64,000 nt of DNA from Nonomuraea sp. NEAU-A123 (GCF_018603905.1 NZ_JAHFZZ010000006.1:248001-312000); one strand, 5' to 3'; shown: positions 36,888 to 45,549, counted from the first letter of the stretch. Translations and numbers: made by a program. Notes: generated by a model from the sequence alone, not told the origin.

Positions 36888-37724
36888 TTAGCGATCGACC
36901 GGCGGCTTGGCCTGTGTGGCGGTCGCGCCGGACAGGCCGATGGTGTCCCGGAACGCCCGATCCCACTGCCCGTCGCGCAGATAGCGCCCGATCAGCCCGC
37001 TGAGGTAGTCGCGGAAGGCGACGTCCTCCTTGCGGACGCCCATGCCGTACGGCTCGCGGCCGAACGGCTTACCGACCAGCCGGAGCGCCCCCGGGCGCCG
37101 CTTCACCAGGCCGAGCAGGATCGTGTCGTCGGTGCTGATCGCGTCGATGCGCCCGGCCGTGAGCGCGGGCACGCATTCGCTGGAGTTGTCGACGATCACC
37201 AGCCGGGCGCCGGGCACACGTTCGCGCAGCCGGTCCAGGGAGGTGGAGCCGGTGGTCGTGCACACCGTCCGGCCGTCGAGGTCCGCCACGCCGTCGATGC
37301 GCTTGTCCCCAGCCCTGACCAGCACGTCCTGCCCGGCGTAGTAATAGGGGTCGGTGAAGCCGACGATCCGGCTCCTGGCCGGCGTGATGGAGTACGTCGC
37401 GACGACGATGTCCACCACCCCCTGCCGCAGGAAGTCCTCGCGCTGCACCGGCAGGGTCTCGACGAACCGGACATTGCGCTCGCTGCCGGTCAGGTCCTTG
37501 GCGACCAGTCTGGCCATCTCCGCGTCGAACCCGGTGATCCGCCCGCTGTCCGGGTCCTTGAACCCGAACAGCGGATAGTCGAACTTGATCCCCACCGTGA
37601 GCATGCCGCTCCGCTGGACGCGGGCCATCGTGGAGCCCTCGGGGAACGCGGGCTCCCCGGAGGAGCCGCAGGCCGCCAGTGCCAGGCAGGCGAGTACGGC
37701 GAGCAGCGCCCGGACCGGCTTCAC
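36888..37724 (-). CDS. Second glutamate-type substrate-binding lipoprotein
   Basis: This 278-aa lipoprotein has signal MKPVRALLAVLACLALAACG, Cys19. The mature protein (LTVGIKFDYPLFGFKDPDSG, VDIVVATYSITPARSRIVGF, GRTVCTTTGSTSLDRLRERV) is a close relative of the other binding protein but clearly diverged. Its GTG start overlaps the response-regulator stop by 4 bp. Two binding proteins for one permease set suggests two ligands, or that one serves the adjacent sensor kinase. Confidence 0.9.
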   Translation of the reverse strand: MKPVRALLAVLACLALAACGSSGEPAFPEGSTMARVQRSGMLTVGIKFDYPLFGFKDPDSGRITGFDAEMARLVAKDLTGSERNVRFVETLPVQREDFLRQGVVDIVVATYSITPARSRIVGFTDPYYYAGQDVLVRAGDKRIDGVADLDGRTVCTTTGSTSLDRLRERVPGARLVIVDNSSECVPALTAGRIDAISTDDTILLGLVKRRPGALRLVGKPFGREPYGMGVRKEDVAFRDYLSGLIGRYLRDGQWDRAFRDTIGLSGATATQAKPPVDR

Positions 37725-38407
37725 CGCACCCAGTACCGGTGCTGCGGGCGGCCCGTCGGCCCGTACCTCAGCCGGGCCTCGACCTGCCCTCGCTCGACCA
37801 GGTGCTCCAGATAGCGGCGGGCGGTCGCCCTGCTGACGCCGATGGCCTCGGCCAGCTCGTGCGCCGACAGGTCGTCCTCGACCGCGGCCAGCCCGTCGAG
37901 CACCGCCTGCTCGGTCGCCGCCGAGATGCTCTTGGCCCGGGGAGAGGCGTCCAGATGCAGCGAGCGGAAGATCCGGTCGATCTCCTGCTGTTCGACGAAC
38001 CTGCCGTCCGAGCCGAGCTGCTCGACCGTCGCCGCGTACCGCAGCAGCGTCTGCTCCAGAATCCCGGCCCTGGTCGGCTTGACCAGGTAGTACAGGGCGC
38101 CGCGCTGCATGGCCGCGCGCACCGCGGCCGACTCCTTGTGGCCGGAGATCACGATCACGTCGGTGGGCGGCTGGTCCGGACGCCGCAGCCGGTGCGCGAC
38201 CTCAAGCCCGGGCAGGTCGGGCAGATGGAGGTCGAGCAGCACCAGCCGCGGCGCGAACCGGTGGGCGGCGGCCAGCGCCACCTGGCCGGTGTGCGCGATT
38301 CCCACCACCTTGAACCCGGAGACGCGGTTCACCTGGGCGTGCAGCGCGGCGGTCACGACCGGGTCGTCGTCCACGATGAGAACGGTGATGTCCGCCGCTC
38401 CAGGCAT
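37721..38407 (-). CDS. CitB/DcuR-type response regulator
   Basis: This 228-aa protein has a receiver domain with acidic pocket DDD at 13-15 and phosphoacceptor D59 in VLLDLHLP; Lys of the conserved VKPT lies further on. The C-terminal winged HTH (DLSAHELAEAIGVSRATARR) resembles CitB/DcuR regulators of carboxylate and amino-acid uptake. ATG 38407 has AGGAG 7 bases upstream. It is the first gene of the leftward cluster and is divergent from the hybrid kinase, its probable partner. Confidence 0.9.
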   Translation of the reverse strand: MPGAADITVLIVDDDPVVTAALHAQVNRVSGFKVVGIAHTGQVALAAAHRFAPRLVLLDLHLPDLPGLEVAHRLRRPDQPPTDVIVISGHKESAAVRAAMQRGALYYLVKPTRAGILEQTLLRYAATVEQLGSDGRFVEQQEIDRIFRSLHLDASPRAKSISAATEQAVLDGLAAVEDDLSAHELAEAIGVSRATARRYLEHLVERGQVEARLRYGPTGRPQHRYWVR

Positions 38408-38454
38408 CGCCACACTCCTAGCTCGACTGTGATCGACGCGGGCATCTTAGGGAC

Positions 38455-38467
38455 GTTGTGTTACAAC
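38455..38467. promoter_or_regulatory. Palindrome in the kinase/regulator divergent promoter region
   Basis: GTTGTGTTACAAC has perfect 5-bp arms around GTT. It lies in the only AT-richer part of the 168-bp region between the divergent response regulator and kinase, where the response regulator or a second factor could control both. Seen directly; function inferred. Confidence 0.35.
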
Positions 38468-38575
38468 AAATCGCATTCTGCTCCTTTTGCTCAGCGCGGG
38501 GCTTCGCGCGAAGCTCCCGCCTCCTACTGTGTTCTGCGGCGACGGCCGACGAGCCGCAGGGGGGAGGTGACGCCC

Positions 38576-41500
38576 GTGAGAGACCGTGGATGGCTCCTGG
38601 CAGTGACGGCACTGTGGATTCTGCTCGGCCTGCTCCCGCTGGCGCTGCTGACGTCGTCGAGCATCACGCTGTCGGCGGACGCCGTCGGCGACGAGGTCGG
38701 CGACCGGGTACGGACCACCGCCTCGGTCAGCCGGGTCGTGGTGGAGCAGCAGCTTGGCTCGCTCAAGCAGCTCGTCAGCGCGTTCGCCCAGCAGCCCGCG
38801 GTACGCGCCGCGGTGACCTCCGGGAAGTCGGCGAGCCGCGCCACCATGGTCGAGTTCCGCGAGGAGCTGGCCAGGATGCGCGCCGGAGTCGGCGGCGTGA
38901 TCGTGATCGGGCCGCGGGGCGACATCGCCGGCGCCGAGCCGACGAGCGTGCTGCCGCAGGACGTGAGCAGTACCGACTGGTACGTCTCCGTCCGCGACCG
39001 CCTGCAGCCGTACGTCTCCCAGGCCTACACGCCCACGATGCGCGGCGTGTCCAGGGCCGTCGCGGCGGCCGCGGCGATCCCGAGCGCCGACGGCAAGAGC
39101 GTGCTGGGCGTCCTGGCCGTCGTCTACAGCCTGGACGCCATCCAGGACTTCGCGTCGCAGGCCGCCGAGGCGCAGGGGATCCGGCTGCTGATCACCGACC
39201 AGTCGGGCGTGCTCGTCGCCGACCCCGGCAGGAAGCTCTACGCCCTCACCTCCCTGCGCGAGGATCCCAGGGTGGACGCGGCGCTGGCCGGCCGCACCCT
39301 CTTCACCACCCACCAGGGCCCCGACGGCAAGGTGCTGTCGGCGTCGGAGCCCATCCCCGACGTCGGCTGGACGGTCACCGCCGAGGTCCCCGCCGACGCG
39401 GCACTCGCCTCGGCCGAGCAGCTCCGGGTGCGGGTGCTGTCGATCGCCGCCGTCCTGGCGCTGCTGATCCTCATCGGACTGGGCCTGCAGATCCACACCA
39501 CGCGCGGCCGGCGCCGGGCGCAGCGGACACTCGCCCGGTACGCGGCCGAGCTGGCCGTCGCCCGGGACGAGGCGGTGAGCGCGTCCGGCGCCAAGTCCGA
39601 GTTCCTCGCCAAGATCAGCCATGAGATCCGCACCCCGATCAACGGCGTGCTCGGCATGAACTCCCTGCTGCTGGAGACCCGGCTCGACGGCGAGCAACGC
39701 CACTACGCGAGCACGGCCCAGGAGTCCGCGCGGAGCCTGCTCCGGCTGCTCGACGACTTCCTCGACCTGTCGAAGATCGAGGCGGGGCATCTGCAGGTGG
39801 AGTCGGTGCCGTTCGACCTGCCCCGGCTCTGCGACGAGGTGGTGGCCCCGTTCGCGCCGCACGCCTACCAGCAGGGACTCTGGCTCACCTCGCGGCTCGG
39901 CGACAGCCTGCCCCAACAGGTGATCGGCGATCCGGTACGGCTCGGGCAGGTGCTCACCAACGTCGTCGGCAACGCGCTGAAGTTCACCGTCCAGGGCGGC
40001 GTCGACCTGGAGGTGACCCTCGACGAAGGCGGTCCCGGCGACGACCGGGTCACGCTGCGGTTCACGGTGACCGACACCGGTGTGGGCGTCGGGCCGGGCG
40101 ACCTCGAGCGGGTCTTCGGCATCTTCCGCCAGGTCGACTCCCCGATCACCCGTCGGACCGGCGGCAGCGGTCTCGGCCTGGCCATCAGCAGGCAGCTCAC
40201 CGAGCTGATGGGCGGCGAGATCGGGCTGGACAGCGTCGAGGGGGTGGGCAGCCGGTTCTGGGTCACGCTGCCGGTGGACGTCCTGACCTGGTCGGCCCCG
40301 CCCGCGCCCGCGCTGCGCGGACGTCGGGTGCTCGTCGCCGACGCCCGGCCGGAGGACCTCGCGCTGGCCGGCCGCATCCTGGACGACTCCGGGCTGGTGG
40401 TGGAGACGGCATCCGACGGCCCGGCCGCGTTGACCGCTCTGCGGGCCGCCGCGAAGGCTGGTCGGCCGTTCGACCTGGCGGTCATCGACCTCGACCTCGG
40501 GGCTACGAATGCCGACGCCGCGCTGATTGACTCTGTCCGGACCGAGGCCGCGCTGATTGACTCTGTCCGGACCGACGCTGCGCCGATTGACTCTGTCCGG
40601 ACGGACGCTGCGCCGATTGATTCTGTGCGGATTGCCCCTTTGCGGACCGACGCTGCGCTGGTTGACCCTTTGCGGACCGAGTCGGCGCCGGCCGATTCCG
40701 CGCTGACCGTCGGGGTGCTGACTGCGGGGGTGCTGGCCGACGTGGTGCTGGCCGATCCGCTCCTCCGTGACGCCAGCGTCGTCGTGCTCGTCACGCCAGG
40801 GCGGCCGGGGCGAGCCTGGCCGATCTCGGTGGCCGAGCGGACCGTGCAGTCGATGACCCGGCCACTCAGCCGCCGCCGGCTGCTCGCCGCCGTGGAAAAC
40901 GCGCTGGCCCCCGCCCAGGGCGCGGCGCTGGCGCCGGGTTCGGCCCTCACGCTGGACCTCGCCCAGGGCGCGGCGCTGGCGCCGGGTTCGGCCCTCACGC
41001 TGGACCTCGCCCAGGGCGCGGCGCTGGCGCCGGGTTCGGCCCTCACGCTGGACCTCGCCCAGGGCGCGGCGCTGGCGCCGGGTTCGGCCCTCGCGCGGAA
41101 CCCCGCGCCGGGCGTCGCGCTGGGTTCCGCGTCGGCCCTCACGCTGGGGGCCGCGACCGGTTCGGCCGAGTCGCCAGGGGCGCCGGTTGCCGGTGTGGTG
41201 CCGGTCCGGATCCTGGTGGCTGAGGATGACGAGGTGAGTCGTCAGGTGGCGGCGCTCGTTCTGCGGAAGGCCGGCCACCACGTCGACTCCGTCGCCGACG
41301 GGAGGCAGGCCGTGGCGGCGGTGCTCTCGGGCGGGTACGACCTGGTCTTCATGGACTGCCAGTTGCCGGTGCTCGACGGCCTGGCCGCGACCGCCGAGAT
41401 CAGGCGGCGTGAGGAGCCGCGTACGCCGATCATCGCGATGACCGCGGCGGCGATGCCGGACGACCGGCTCCGATGCCTGGAGGCGGGCATGGACGACCAC

Positions 41501-41878
41501 CTCGCCAAGCCCGTGGACTGGCAGTACGTCCTGACCCGGGTCCCGCTGTGGGCCGCCGCGCCGGGGCTCCCGCCGGAGCTGGCGGGACTGTCGCGGGAGG
41601 AGATCAGGGCGATCGCCGAAGCGTTCCGCTCGACGGCCATGGGGGTCTATGACGAGCTCCTCCAGGCCGTACACGGGGAAGACCTGGCCCGAGCCGCCTC
41701 GCTCGCGCACCGGTTGAGAGGCAGTTGCGCGACCGTCGGGCTCACCGAGGCAGCCGAGGTGTGCGAGCGGGTCGAGGCATCGGCCATGCGCGGGGTCGCC
41801 GAACGGGAATTGGTGGAGCGGCTGGGCAGTTTACTGCGCGCACAAATTAACCGCGATGACGGATTTATTAACGTGTGA
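38576..41878 (+). CDS. Hybrid sensor histidine kinase with two receivers and an HPt domain
   Basis: The 1100-aa protein starts at GTG 38576 behind GGGGGAGGTGA. Two membrane helices (about residues 6-28 and 291-312) bracket an extracellular PDC/Cache-like sensor. Then come HisKA with H349 in FLAKISHEIRTPINGVLGM, an HATPase domain (NVVGNALKF, DTGVGVG, GGSGLGLAIS), receiver 1 (D638), receiver 2 (D927 in VFMDCQLPVLDG) and HPt H1045 (AHRLRGSC). Receiver 1 is interrupted by a 10-residue tandem repeat, and a 16-residue repeat array forms the linker to receiver 2. It probably controls the neighbouring importer cluster, although a hybrid kinase is not the usual partner of a CitB regulator. Confidence 0.92.
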   Translation: MRDRGWLLAVTALWILLGLLPLALLTSSSITLSADAVGDEVGDRVRTTASVSRVVVEQQLGSLKQLVSAFAQQPAVRAAVTSGKSASRATMVEFREELARMRAGVGGVIVIGPRGDIAGAEPTSVLPQDVSSTDWYVSVRDRLQPYVSQAYTPTMRGVSRAVAAAAAIPSADGKSVLGVLAVVYSLDAIQDFASQAAEAQGIRLLITDQSGVLVADPGRKLYALTSLREDPRVDAALAGRTLFTTHQGPDGKVLSASEPIPDVGWTVTAEVPADAALASAEQLRVRVLSIAAVLALLILIGLGLQIHTTRGRRRAQRTLARYAAELAVARDEAVSASGAKSEFLAKISHEIRTPINGVLGMNSLLLETRLDGEQRHYASTAQESARSLLRLLDDFLDLSKIEAGHLQVESVPFDLPRLCDEVVAPFAPHAYQQGLWLTSRLGDSLPQQVIGDPVRLGQVLTNVVGNALKFTVQGGVDLEVTLDEGGPGDDRVTLRFTVTDTGVGVGPGDLERVFGIFRQVDSPITRRTGGSGLGLAISRQLTELMGGEIGLDSVEGVGSRFWVTLPVDVLTWSAPPAPALRGRRVLVADARPEDLALAGRILDDSGLVVETASDGPAALTALRAAAKAGRPFDLAVIDLDLGATNADAALIDSVRTEAALIDSVRTDAAPIDSVRTDAAPIDSVRIAPLRTDAALVDPLRTESAPADSALTVGVLTAGVLADVVLADPLLRDASVVVLVTPGRPGRAWPISVAERTVQSMTRPLSRRRLLAAVENALAPAQGAALAPGSALTLDLAQGAALAPGSALTLDLAQGAALAPGSALTLDLAQGAALAPGSALARNPAPGVALGSASALTLGAATGSAESPGAPVAGVVPVRILVAEDDEVSRQVAALVLRKAGHHVDSVADGRQAVAAVLSGGYDLVFMDCQLPVLDGLAATAEIRRREEPRTPIIAMTAAAMPDDRLRCLEAGMDDHLAKPVDWQYVLTRVPLWAAAPGLPPELAGLSREEIRAIAEAFRSTAMGVYDELLQAVHGEDLARAASLAHRLRGSCATVGLTEAAEVCERVEASAMRGVAERELVERLGSLLRAQINRDDGFINV
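40516..40635 (+). repeat. 30-bp intragenic tandem repeat in receiver 1 of the kinase
   Basis: Four consecutive 30-bp units start at 40516, 40546, 40576 and 40606 and encode AALIDSVRTE, AALIDSVRTD, AAPIDSVRTD and AAPIDSVRIA. Degenerate copies continue downstream (RTDAALVDPLRTES). The array keeps the reading frame and sits just after the receiver 1 phosphoacceptor D638, where helix alpha-3 should be. Confidence 0.9.
40913..41092 (+). repeat. 48-bp perfect intragenic tandem repeat in the kinase linker
   Basis: Three complete 48-bp units (40913-40960, 40961-41008, 41009-41056) are identical in sequence and a fourth (41057-41092) matches for 36 bp. Each encodes AQGAALAPGSALTLDL. Perfect identity points to very recent expansion or ongoing slippage. 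The array lies between receiver 1 and receiver 2 and stays in frame. Confidence 0.92.
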
Positions 41879-41941
41879 GTAATTTTATATCACTAGGGTG
41901 CTTATGTCCGTAAATTAAGGTTTTTGTAATGGGGGAGCGTA

Positions 41942-42643
41942 ATGGCGGATCCGACCGAGGAGCCCAGTCCCACGGGCACTCCCAGCCCCACCGCGTCGGA
42001 CACCCCAACACCCACGCCGACGGACACGCCAACACCCACTCCGACGGACACCCCGACTCCGACCCCGTCGGACACGCAGACCCCGACTCCGACCCCGTCG
42101 GACACGGCGACCCCAACCCCCACCCCGACTCCGTCGGACACCTCCACGCCCACTCCGCCGAGCACCCCCACGCCGTCGAGCCCGACGTCAAGCGCCCCTC
42201 CGTACACGCCGCCCCCCACGCCGAGGCCCTCCCCGACATACACCCCGACCCCGACCCCAACCCCCTCCCACCAGCCGGGCGCGTCGGACCGGGTACAGAT
42301 CGACTGGGCGTCCATCCGCGAGCTGGCCGGACTCTTCGACAAGCTGGGCGACGACGTCGTGGAGCGCCGCCTGAACTCCTGGAAGCTGGGAGACACCTCC
42401 GGCCTCGTCGGCGGCGACGACGAGGGCCGCGATTTCGCCGAGTGGTACCACGCCGGTTACACCGCCCTGACCCACCACATGAACGCCATCGCCGACAAGA
42501 ACTTCACGACCGCCGGCAACCTCCGCGATTTCGCGAAACTCTGGGATTACCTGGAGCAGGACATCATCGCGACCCTGCCCGCGGTCCTGGACCTTCCCGA
42601 CGCCCCGATCCCCGTGACCCCACCGGCAAGGGAAGGCGCCTGA
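41942..42643 (+). CDS. Pro-Thr-repeat protein with C-terminal WXG/ESX-like domain
   Basis: This 233-aa protein has a Thr/Pro/Ser repeat region (about residues 4-112, units such as DTPTPTPTDTPTPTP) followed by a helical domain (IDWASIRELAGLFDKLGDDV ... FTTAGNLRDFAKLWDYLEQD). That domain resembles WXG100/ESX-associated helical hairpins of type VII secretion. No signal peptide is present, as expected for a type VII substrate or scaffold. The ATG has GGGGGAG 4 bases upstream. Its stop overlaps the next start (TGATG). The 63-bp upstream gap is AT-rich and probably holds the promoter. Confidence 0.6.
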   Translation: MADPTEEPSPTGTPSPTASDTPTPTPTDTPTPTPTDTPTPTPSDTQTPTPTPSDTATPTPTPTPSDTSTPTPPSTPTPSSPTSSAPPYTPPPTPRPSPTYTPTPTPTPSHQPGASDRVQIDWASIRELAGLFDKLGDDVVERRLNSWKLGDTSGLVGGDDEGRDFAEWYHAGYTALTHHMNAIADKNFTTAGNLRDFAKLWDYLEQDIIATLPAVLDLPDAPIPVTPPAREGA

Positions 42644-43521
42644 TGTTCGATCCGTTCCAGGCGCTCGCCTATTTCGCCCAGGTACACGTGCCTGTGGCAG
42701 ATGTGTCCAACCTGCGGGCCCGCGCGACGGAGCTGCGCGAGTTCGCCAAGGCGATCGGCACGCTCGCGCAGCACACGGCGAGCGGGGTCGCGGCCGTGCG
42801 CGAGACGAACGACAGCCGGTCGGTCGACCGCTTCGCGGACGTGTGGCCCGACCAGCTCGCCCCCCGCTACGCCGCCATGGTGGCGGCGCTGAACGAGATG
42901 GCCGACGGCTGCGACGACTACGCCCACGCGGTGGAGGAACACCGGGAACAGCTCATGATCATCGGCACTCAGCTCGCCGCCATGGCGTTCACCATGATGT
43001 TCGGCTACCTCTACCCGGGGGCCAGGGTCGCGGCCGAGGGCGTGTTCAAGTGGCTCGTGGCGCGGGCCAAGCTGGAGAAGACGATCTTCCAGAAGCTGAT
43101 GAAGACCATCCTGGCCGCGAAGGTGGGCAAGTTCAACGTGGGCACGTACGCGGTGCGCGAGGGGCTCGACGCCGTGGCCGACTCGGTCATGTGGGCCACG
43201 GTGAAGACCGGCGTGCACGCGGCGAGCTCCGCCGCCACCGGCCAGCCGATGGGCAACCTGTGGGAGTACGCGGGCAAGCACTTCGTCGCCGAGCTGGCCT
43301 ACGACGGCGGCATCAAGGCCCTGCGCGACGTACGCAAGTTCATCCCGGCCACCAGGTTCACCGAGACCATGCTCGGCACCGGTCCGATGGGCAACTTCTT
43401 CCGGCGGACCACGTCGGCGGCCACGCTCTACGCCCTGGTCGCCAACGGGAACATGTCCGTCCAAGGGTCGCTCCGATCCGCCATGGCGCACGCCCCCCGG
43501 GCGTTCATCCTCCACCGATAA
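42643..43521 (+). CDS. WXG100-superfamily/ESX-type protein with C-terminal amphipathic domain
   Basis: This 292-aa protein has an N-terminal helical hairpin (DVSNLRARATELREFAKAIG to ALNEMADGCDDYAHAVEEHR, residues about 20-105) in the style of WXG100-like long-chain ESX proteins. A hydrophobic segment follows (LMIIGTQLAAMAFTMMFGYL), then a mixed tail. Members of this group are effectors or secretion-associated proteins; no catalytic motif is visible in the tail. It is coupled to the upstream PT-repeat gene and followed 9 bp later by the YbaB-like gene. Confidence 0.6.
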   Translation: MFDPFQALAYFAQVHVPVADVSNLRARATELREFAKAIGTLAQHTASGVAAVRETNDSRSVDRFADVWPDQLAPRYAAMVAALNEMADGCDDYAHAVEEHREQLMIIGTQLAAMAFTMMFGYLYPGARVAAEGVFKWLVARAKLEKTIFQKLMKTILAAKVGKFNVGTYAVREGLDAVADSVMWATVKTGVHAASSAATGQPMGNLWEYAGKHFVAELAYDGGIKALRDVRKFIPATRFTETMLGTGPMGNFFRRTTSAATLYALVANGNMSVQGSLRSAMAHAPRAFILHR

Positions 43522-43530
43522 GGAGCCGGC

Positions 43531-43848
43531 ATGACCATACCCAGGAGCGGCGATCCGGAGATCGACCGGGCGCTGGCACAGCTCGCCGCGCAGACGGCGC
43601 AGTTCGAGGAGGTGGGGCGCCGTCTGGAGTCGGCCAGGGGGCGCGGCGTGGCGGCGGACGGGCAGGTGACGGTCGAGGTCCTGCCGAGCGGAGGGCTGGC
43701 GAGCGTGCGCATCGCGCCGCGCGCGATGCGGCTGGGCTCCGAGGCGCTGTCCGACGCCCTCATGGAGGCGGCCCGGCAGGCCGAGGAAGACGTGAGCGCC
43801 CAGACCTTCGCCGCCACCCAGACCCTCTTCGAGGACCCCAGCCGCTGA
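43531..43848 (+). CDS. YbaB/EbfC-family protein
   Basis: This 105-aa protein has an N-terminal helix (LAQLAAQTAQFEEVGRRLES) and the central beta pair with VEVLPSGGLASVRIAPRAMR, the YbaB/EbfC signature. It ends with a helix. YbaB proteins bind DNA as dimers; in actinobacteria they often sit next to WXG/ESX genes. The start has AAGGAG nearby. It closes the three-gene cassette. Confidence 0.8.
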   Translation: MTIPRSGDPEIDRALAQLAAQTAQFEEVGRRLESARGRGVAADGQVTVEVLPSGGLASVRIAPRAMRLGSEALSDALMEAARQAEEDVSAQTFAATQTLFEDPSR

Positions 43849-43851
43849 CTC

Positions 43852-44238
43852 TCAGGGGCGTGCTGGTGGGGCGGCGATCGGGCTGTAGTGGAGGCCCGCC
43901 AGCAGGCGCCGATCCCCGTCCCTGACCGTGATCTGCGTGACGCGGAAGCGCCCGTCGGCCGGTGTGCCCTGGTAGGAGGCCCGCTGCGTCAGCACGCCGA
44001 TCGCCACGGCCGTCTCGCCGTATTCCCGCACGGTGACGTCCGTCCAGCTCATCTCGTGCGTGACCATGGCGCCCTCGCGGTAGCGCGACACCCACTGGTC
44101 CTTGACGAGTACGAAGCCGAGCGGCCCCACGAGCGTGAAGTCGGGAACGGCGAGCGCGTCGAGGGCTGCGGCGTCGCCGCGGCGCTCCGCCTCCATCCAC
44201 TGCCTGCCGAGTTCGTCGAGCTGCTGGTCGATGGTCAT
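43852..44238 (-). CDS. NTF2-like/SnoaL-type protein (DUF4440-like)
   Basis: This 128-aa single cone-fold domain starts with the typical helix (DQQLDELGRQWMEAERRGDA) and has VPDFTLVGPLGFVLVKDQWV and a VTQITVRDGDRRLLAGLHYS ending. Such proteins are small-molecule binders or isomerase/hydrolase scaffolds; the function here is unknown. ATG 44238 follows GGAGG by 7 bases. It starts 2 bp after the SDR gene's stop, so the two are co-transcribed. It ends 3 bp from the convergent YbaB gene. Confidence 0.8.
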   Translation of the reverse strand: MTIDQQLDELGRQWMEAERRGDAAALDALAVPDFTLVGPLGFVLVKDQWVSRYREGAMVTHEMSWTDVTVREYGETAVAIGVLTQRASYQGTPADGRFRVTQITVRDGDRRLLAGLHYSPIAAPPARP

Positions 44239-44240
44239 GA

Positions 44241-45053
44241 TCAGGCCTCCTGCCGTTCCATGGGTTGGCCCGGGCGGTACACGCGCGGCGGCTTGCTGCC
44301 CGCCGCCTGCCCGCCGTCGCTGGGCAGTGTCACTCCGGTGATGAACGACGACTGGTCGGAGCAGAGCCACACGACGGCGGCGGCCACCTCGTCGGAGCGG
44401 CCGATGCGCCGCATGGGCGTCGACAGCCCCGCCAGGCGCTGCGCCTCCGCGCCCGCCGCCTCCAGGTGGTGGGTGAGGATCGGCCCGGGGGCGACCACGT
44501 TGACGCGGATGCCCTGGTCGGCGTAGTCGAGCGCGGCCACCTTCGTCAGCCCGATGATCCCGGCCTTGCCCGCCACATACGCGGACAGGCCGGAGTGGCC
44601 CTGGATCCCGGCGAGCGAGGCCATGTTGACGATCGAGCCGCCGCCTGAGGCGAGCATGGCGGGAATCTGGTACTTCATGCCGAGAAAGGTGCCGCGCACG
44701 TTCGTGCGGATGCCCTGGTCGAACTCGTCCGGATCGATGTCGGCCAGCGGCGCGGGCATCGGCCCGTCGGTGGCGTTGTTGAAGGCCGCGTCCAGCCGGC
44801 CGAAGGTGTCCAGCGCCTGCCGCACGAACCGCTCGTTCGACGCCACGTCACCGACATCGAGGGGTACGCCGATCGCCTGCCCGCCGTCGAAGCGTATGTC
44901 CGCGGCGACCTGCTCCACTGCCTGCTTGTCGCGGGCCCCGAGCACCACGGCGGCGCCCGCCCGGGCCAGAGCCTGAGCCGTGACGGCGCCGATGCCGCGG
45001 CTGGCTCCCGCCACGACCGCGACCTTGCCATTGAGCCAAGAGTTTGGTTGCAT
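44241..45053 (-). CDS. Short-chain dehydrogenase/reductase
   Basis: This 270-aa SDR has NAD(P) motif GASRGIG at residues 16-22, the AFNNA-type motif, catalytic Ser146, Tyr159 and Lys163 (YVAGK), and the PGPILT segment. The substrate is unknown. ATG 45053 lies 67 bp from the divergent marR gene, which carries direct repeats between them; regulation by that MarR is likely. It forms an operon with the NTF2-like gene. Confidence 0.9.
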   Translation of the reverse strand: MQPNSWLNGKVAVVAGASRGIGAVTAQALARAGAAVVLGARDKQAVEQVAADIRFDGGQAIGVPLDVGDVASNERFVRQALDTFGRLDAAFNNATDGPMPAPLADIDPDEFDQGIRTNVRGTFLGMKYQIPAMLASGGGSIVNMASLAGIQGHSGLSAYVAGKAGIIGLTKVAALDYADQGIRVNVVAPGPILTHHLEAAGAEAQRLAGLSTPMRRIGRSDEVAAAVVWLCSDQSSFITGVTLPSDGGQAAGSKPPRVYRPGQPMERQEA

Positions 45054-45077
45054 GCCACCGACGATAGATATCGAAGC

Positions 45078-45100
45078 ATTAGATGTCAAACGATTAGATG
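45078..45100. promoter_or_regulatory. Direct repeats between SDR and MarR genes
   Basis: ATTAGATG occurs at 45078-45085 and again at 45093-45100, 15 bp apart, in the AT-rich 67-bp gap between the divergent SDR and marR genes. It is a candidate MarR operator overlapping both promoters. Confidence 0.35.
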
Positions 45101-45120
45101 GCACTGCTAAACTCGGCGGC

Positions 45121-45549
45121 ATGACGCCACCCTTTCGGACACCGATCGGCCTGCTGCTCACCAATACCGCCAGGGCAGCGAGCCGAGCCTTCGACGACGC
45201 GCTCGCCGCCGTCGGCGGGTCGGCGCCGATCTGGCAGATCCTCATCTCGATCAAGTCCCGGCAACTGGGCAACCAGCGCGAGCTCGCCGAGGCGGTGGGC
45301 ATCCAGGGGGCGACGCTGACCCACCACCTCAACGCGATGGAGAGCGGCGGGCTGCTGACCCGCCGCCGGGACCCCGCCAACCGGCGCGTCCACGTCGTGG
45401 AGCTGACCGAGGAAGGGGAGCGGCTGTTCCACCGGTTGCGCGAGGTGGCGGTCGCCTTCGACGCGCGCCTGCGGGCCGGGCTCAGCGAGGAGCAGATCGC
45501 CGCGTTCGAACAGGTCCTGACCCAGTTGGCGAAGAACGTCCGCGACTGA
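45121..45549 (+). CDS. MarR-family regulator
   Basis: This 142-aa protein has the winged-helix region ELAEAVGIQGATLTHHLNAM (recognition helix about residues 59-79) and wing RRRDPANRRVHVVELT. It is divergent from the SDR gene, a common arrangement in which MarR represses a detoxifying reductase. ATG 45121 was chosen because the longer frame would run through the operator. Confidence 0.88.
   Translation: MTPPFRTPIGLLLTNTARAASRAFDDALAAVGGSAPIWQILISIKSRQLGNQRELAEAVGIQGATLTHHLNAMESGGLLTRRRDPANRRVHVVELTEEGERLFHRLREVAVAFDARLRAGLSEEQIAAFEQVLTQLAKNVRD

Noticed and set aside
37679..38575. Extending the hybrid kinase upstream to 37679
   Set aside because: The extra 299 codons overlap the response regulator on the other strand and lack protein character; a strong GGGGGAGGTGA precedes GTG 38576.
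40913..41092. CRISPR or transposon-like repeat
   Set aside because: The copies are directly adjacent without spacers and stay in frame inside the kinase gene.
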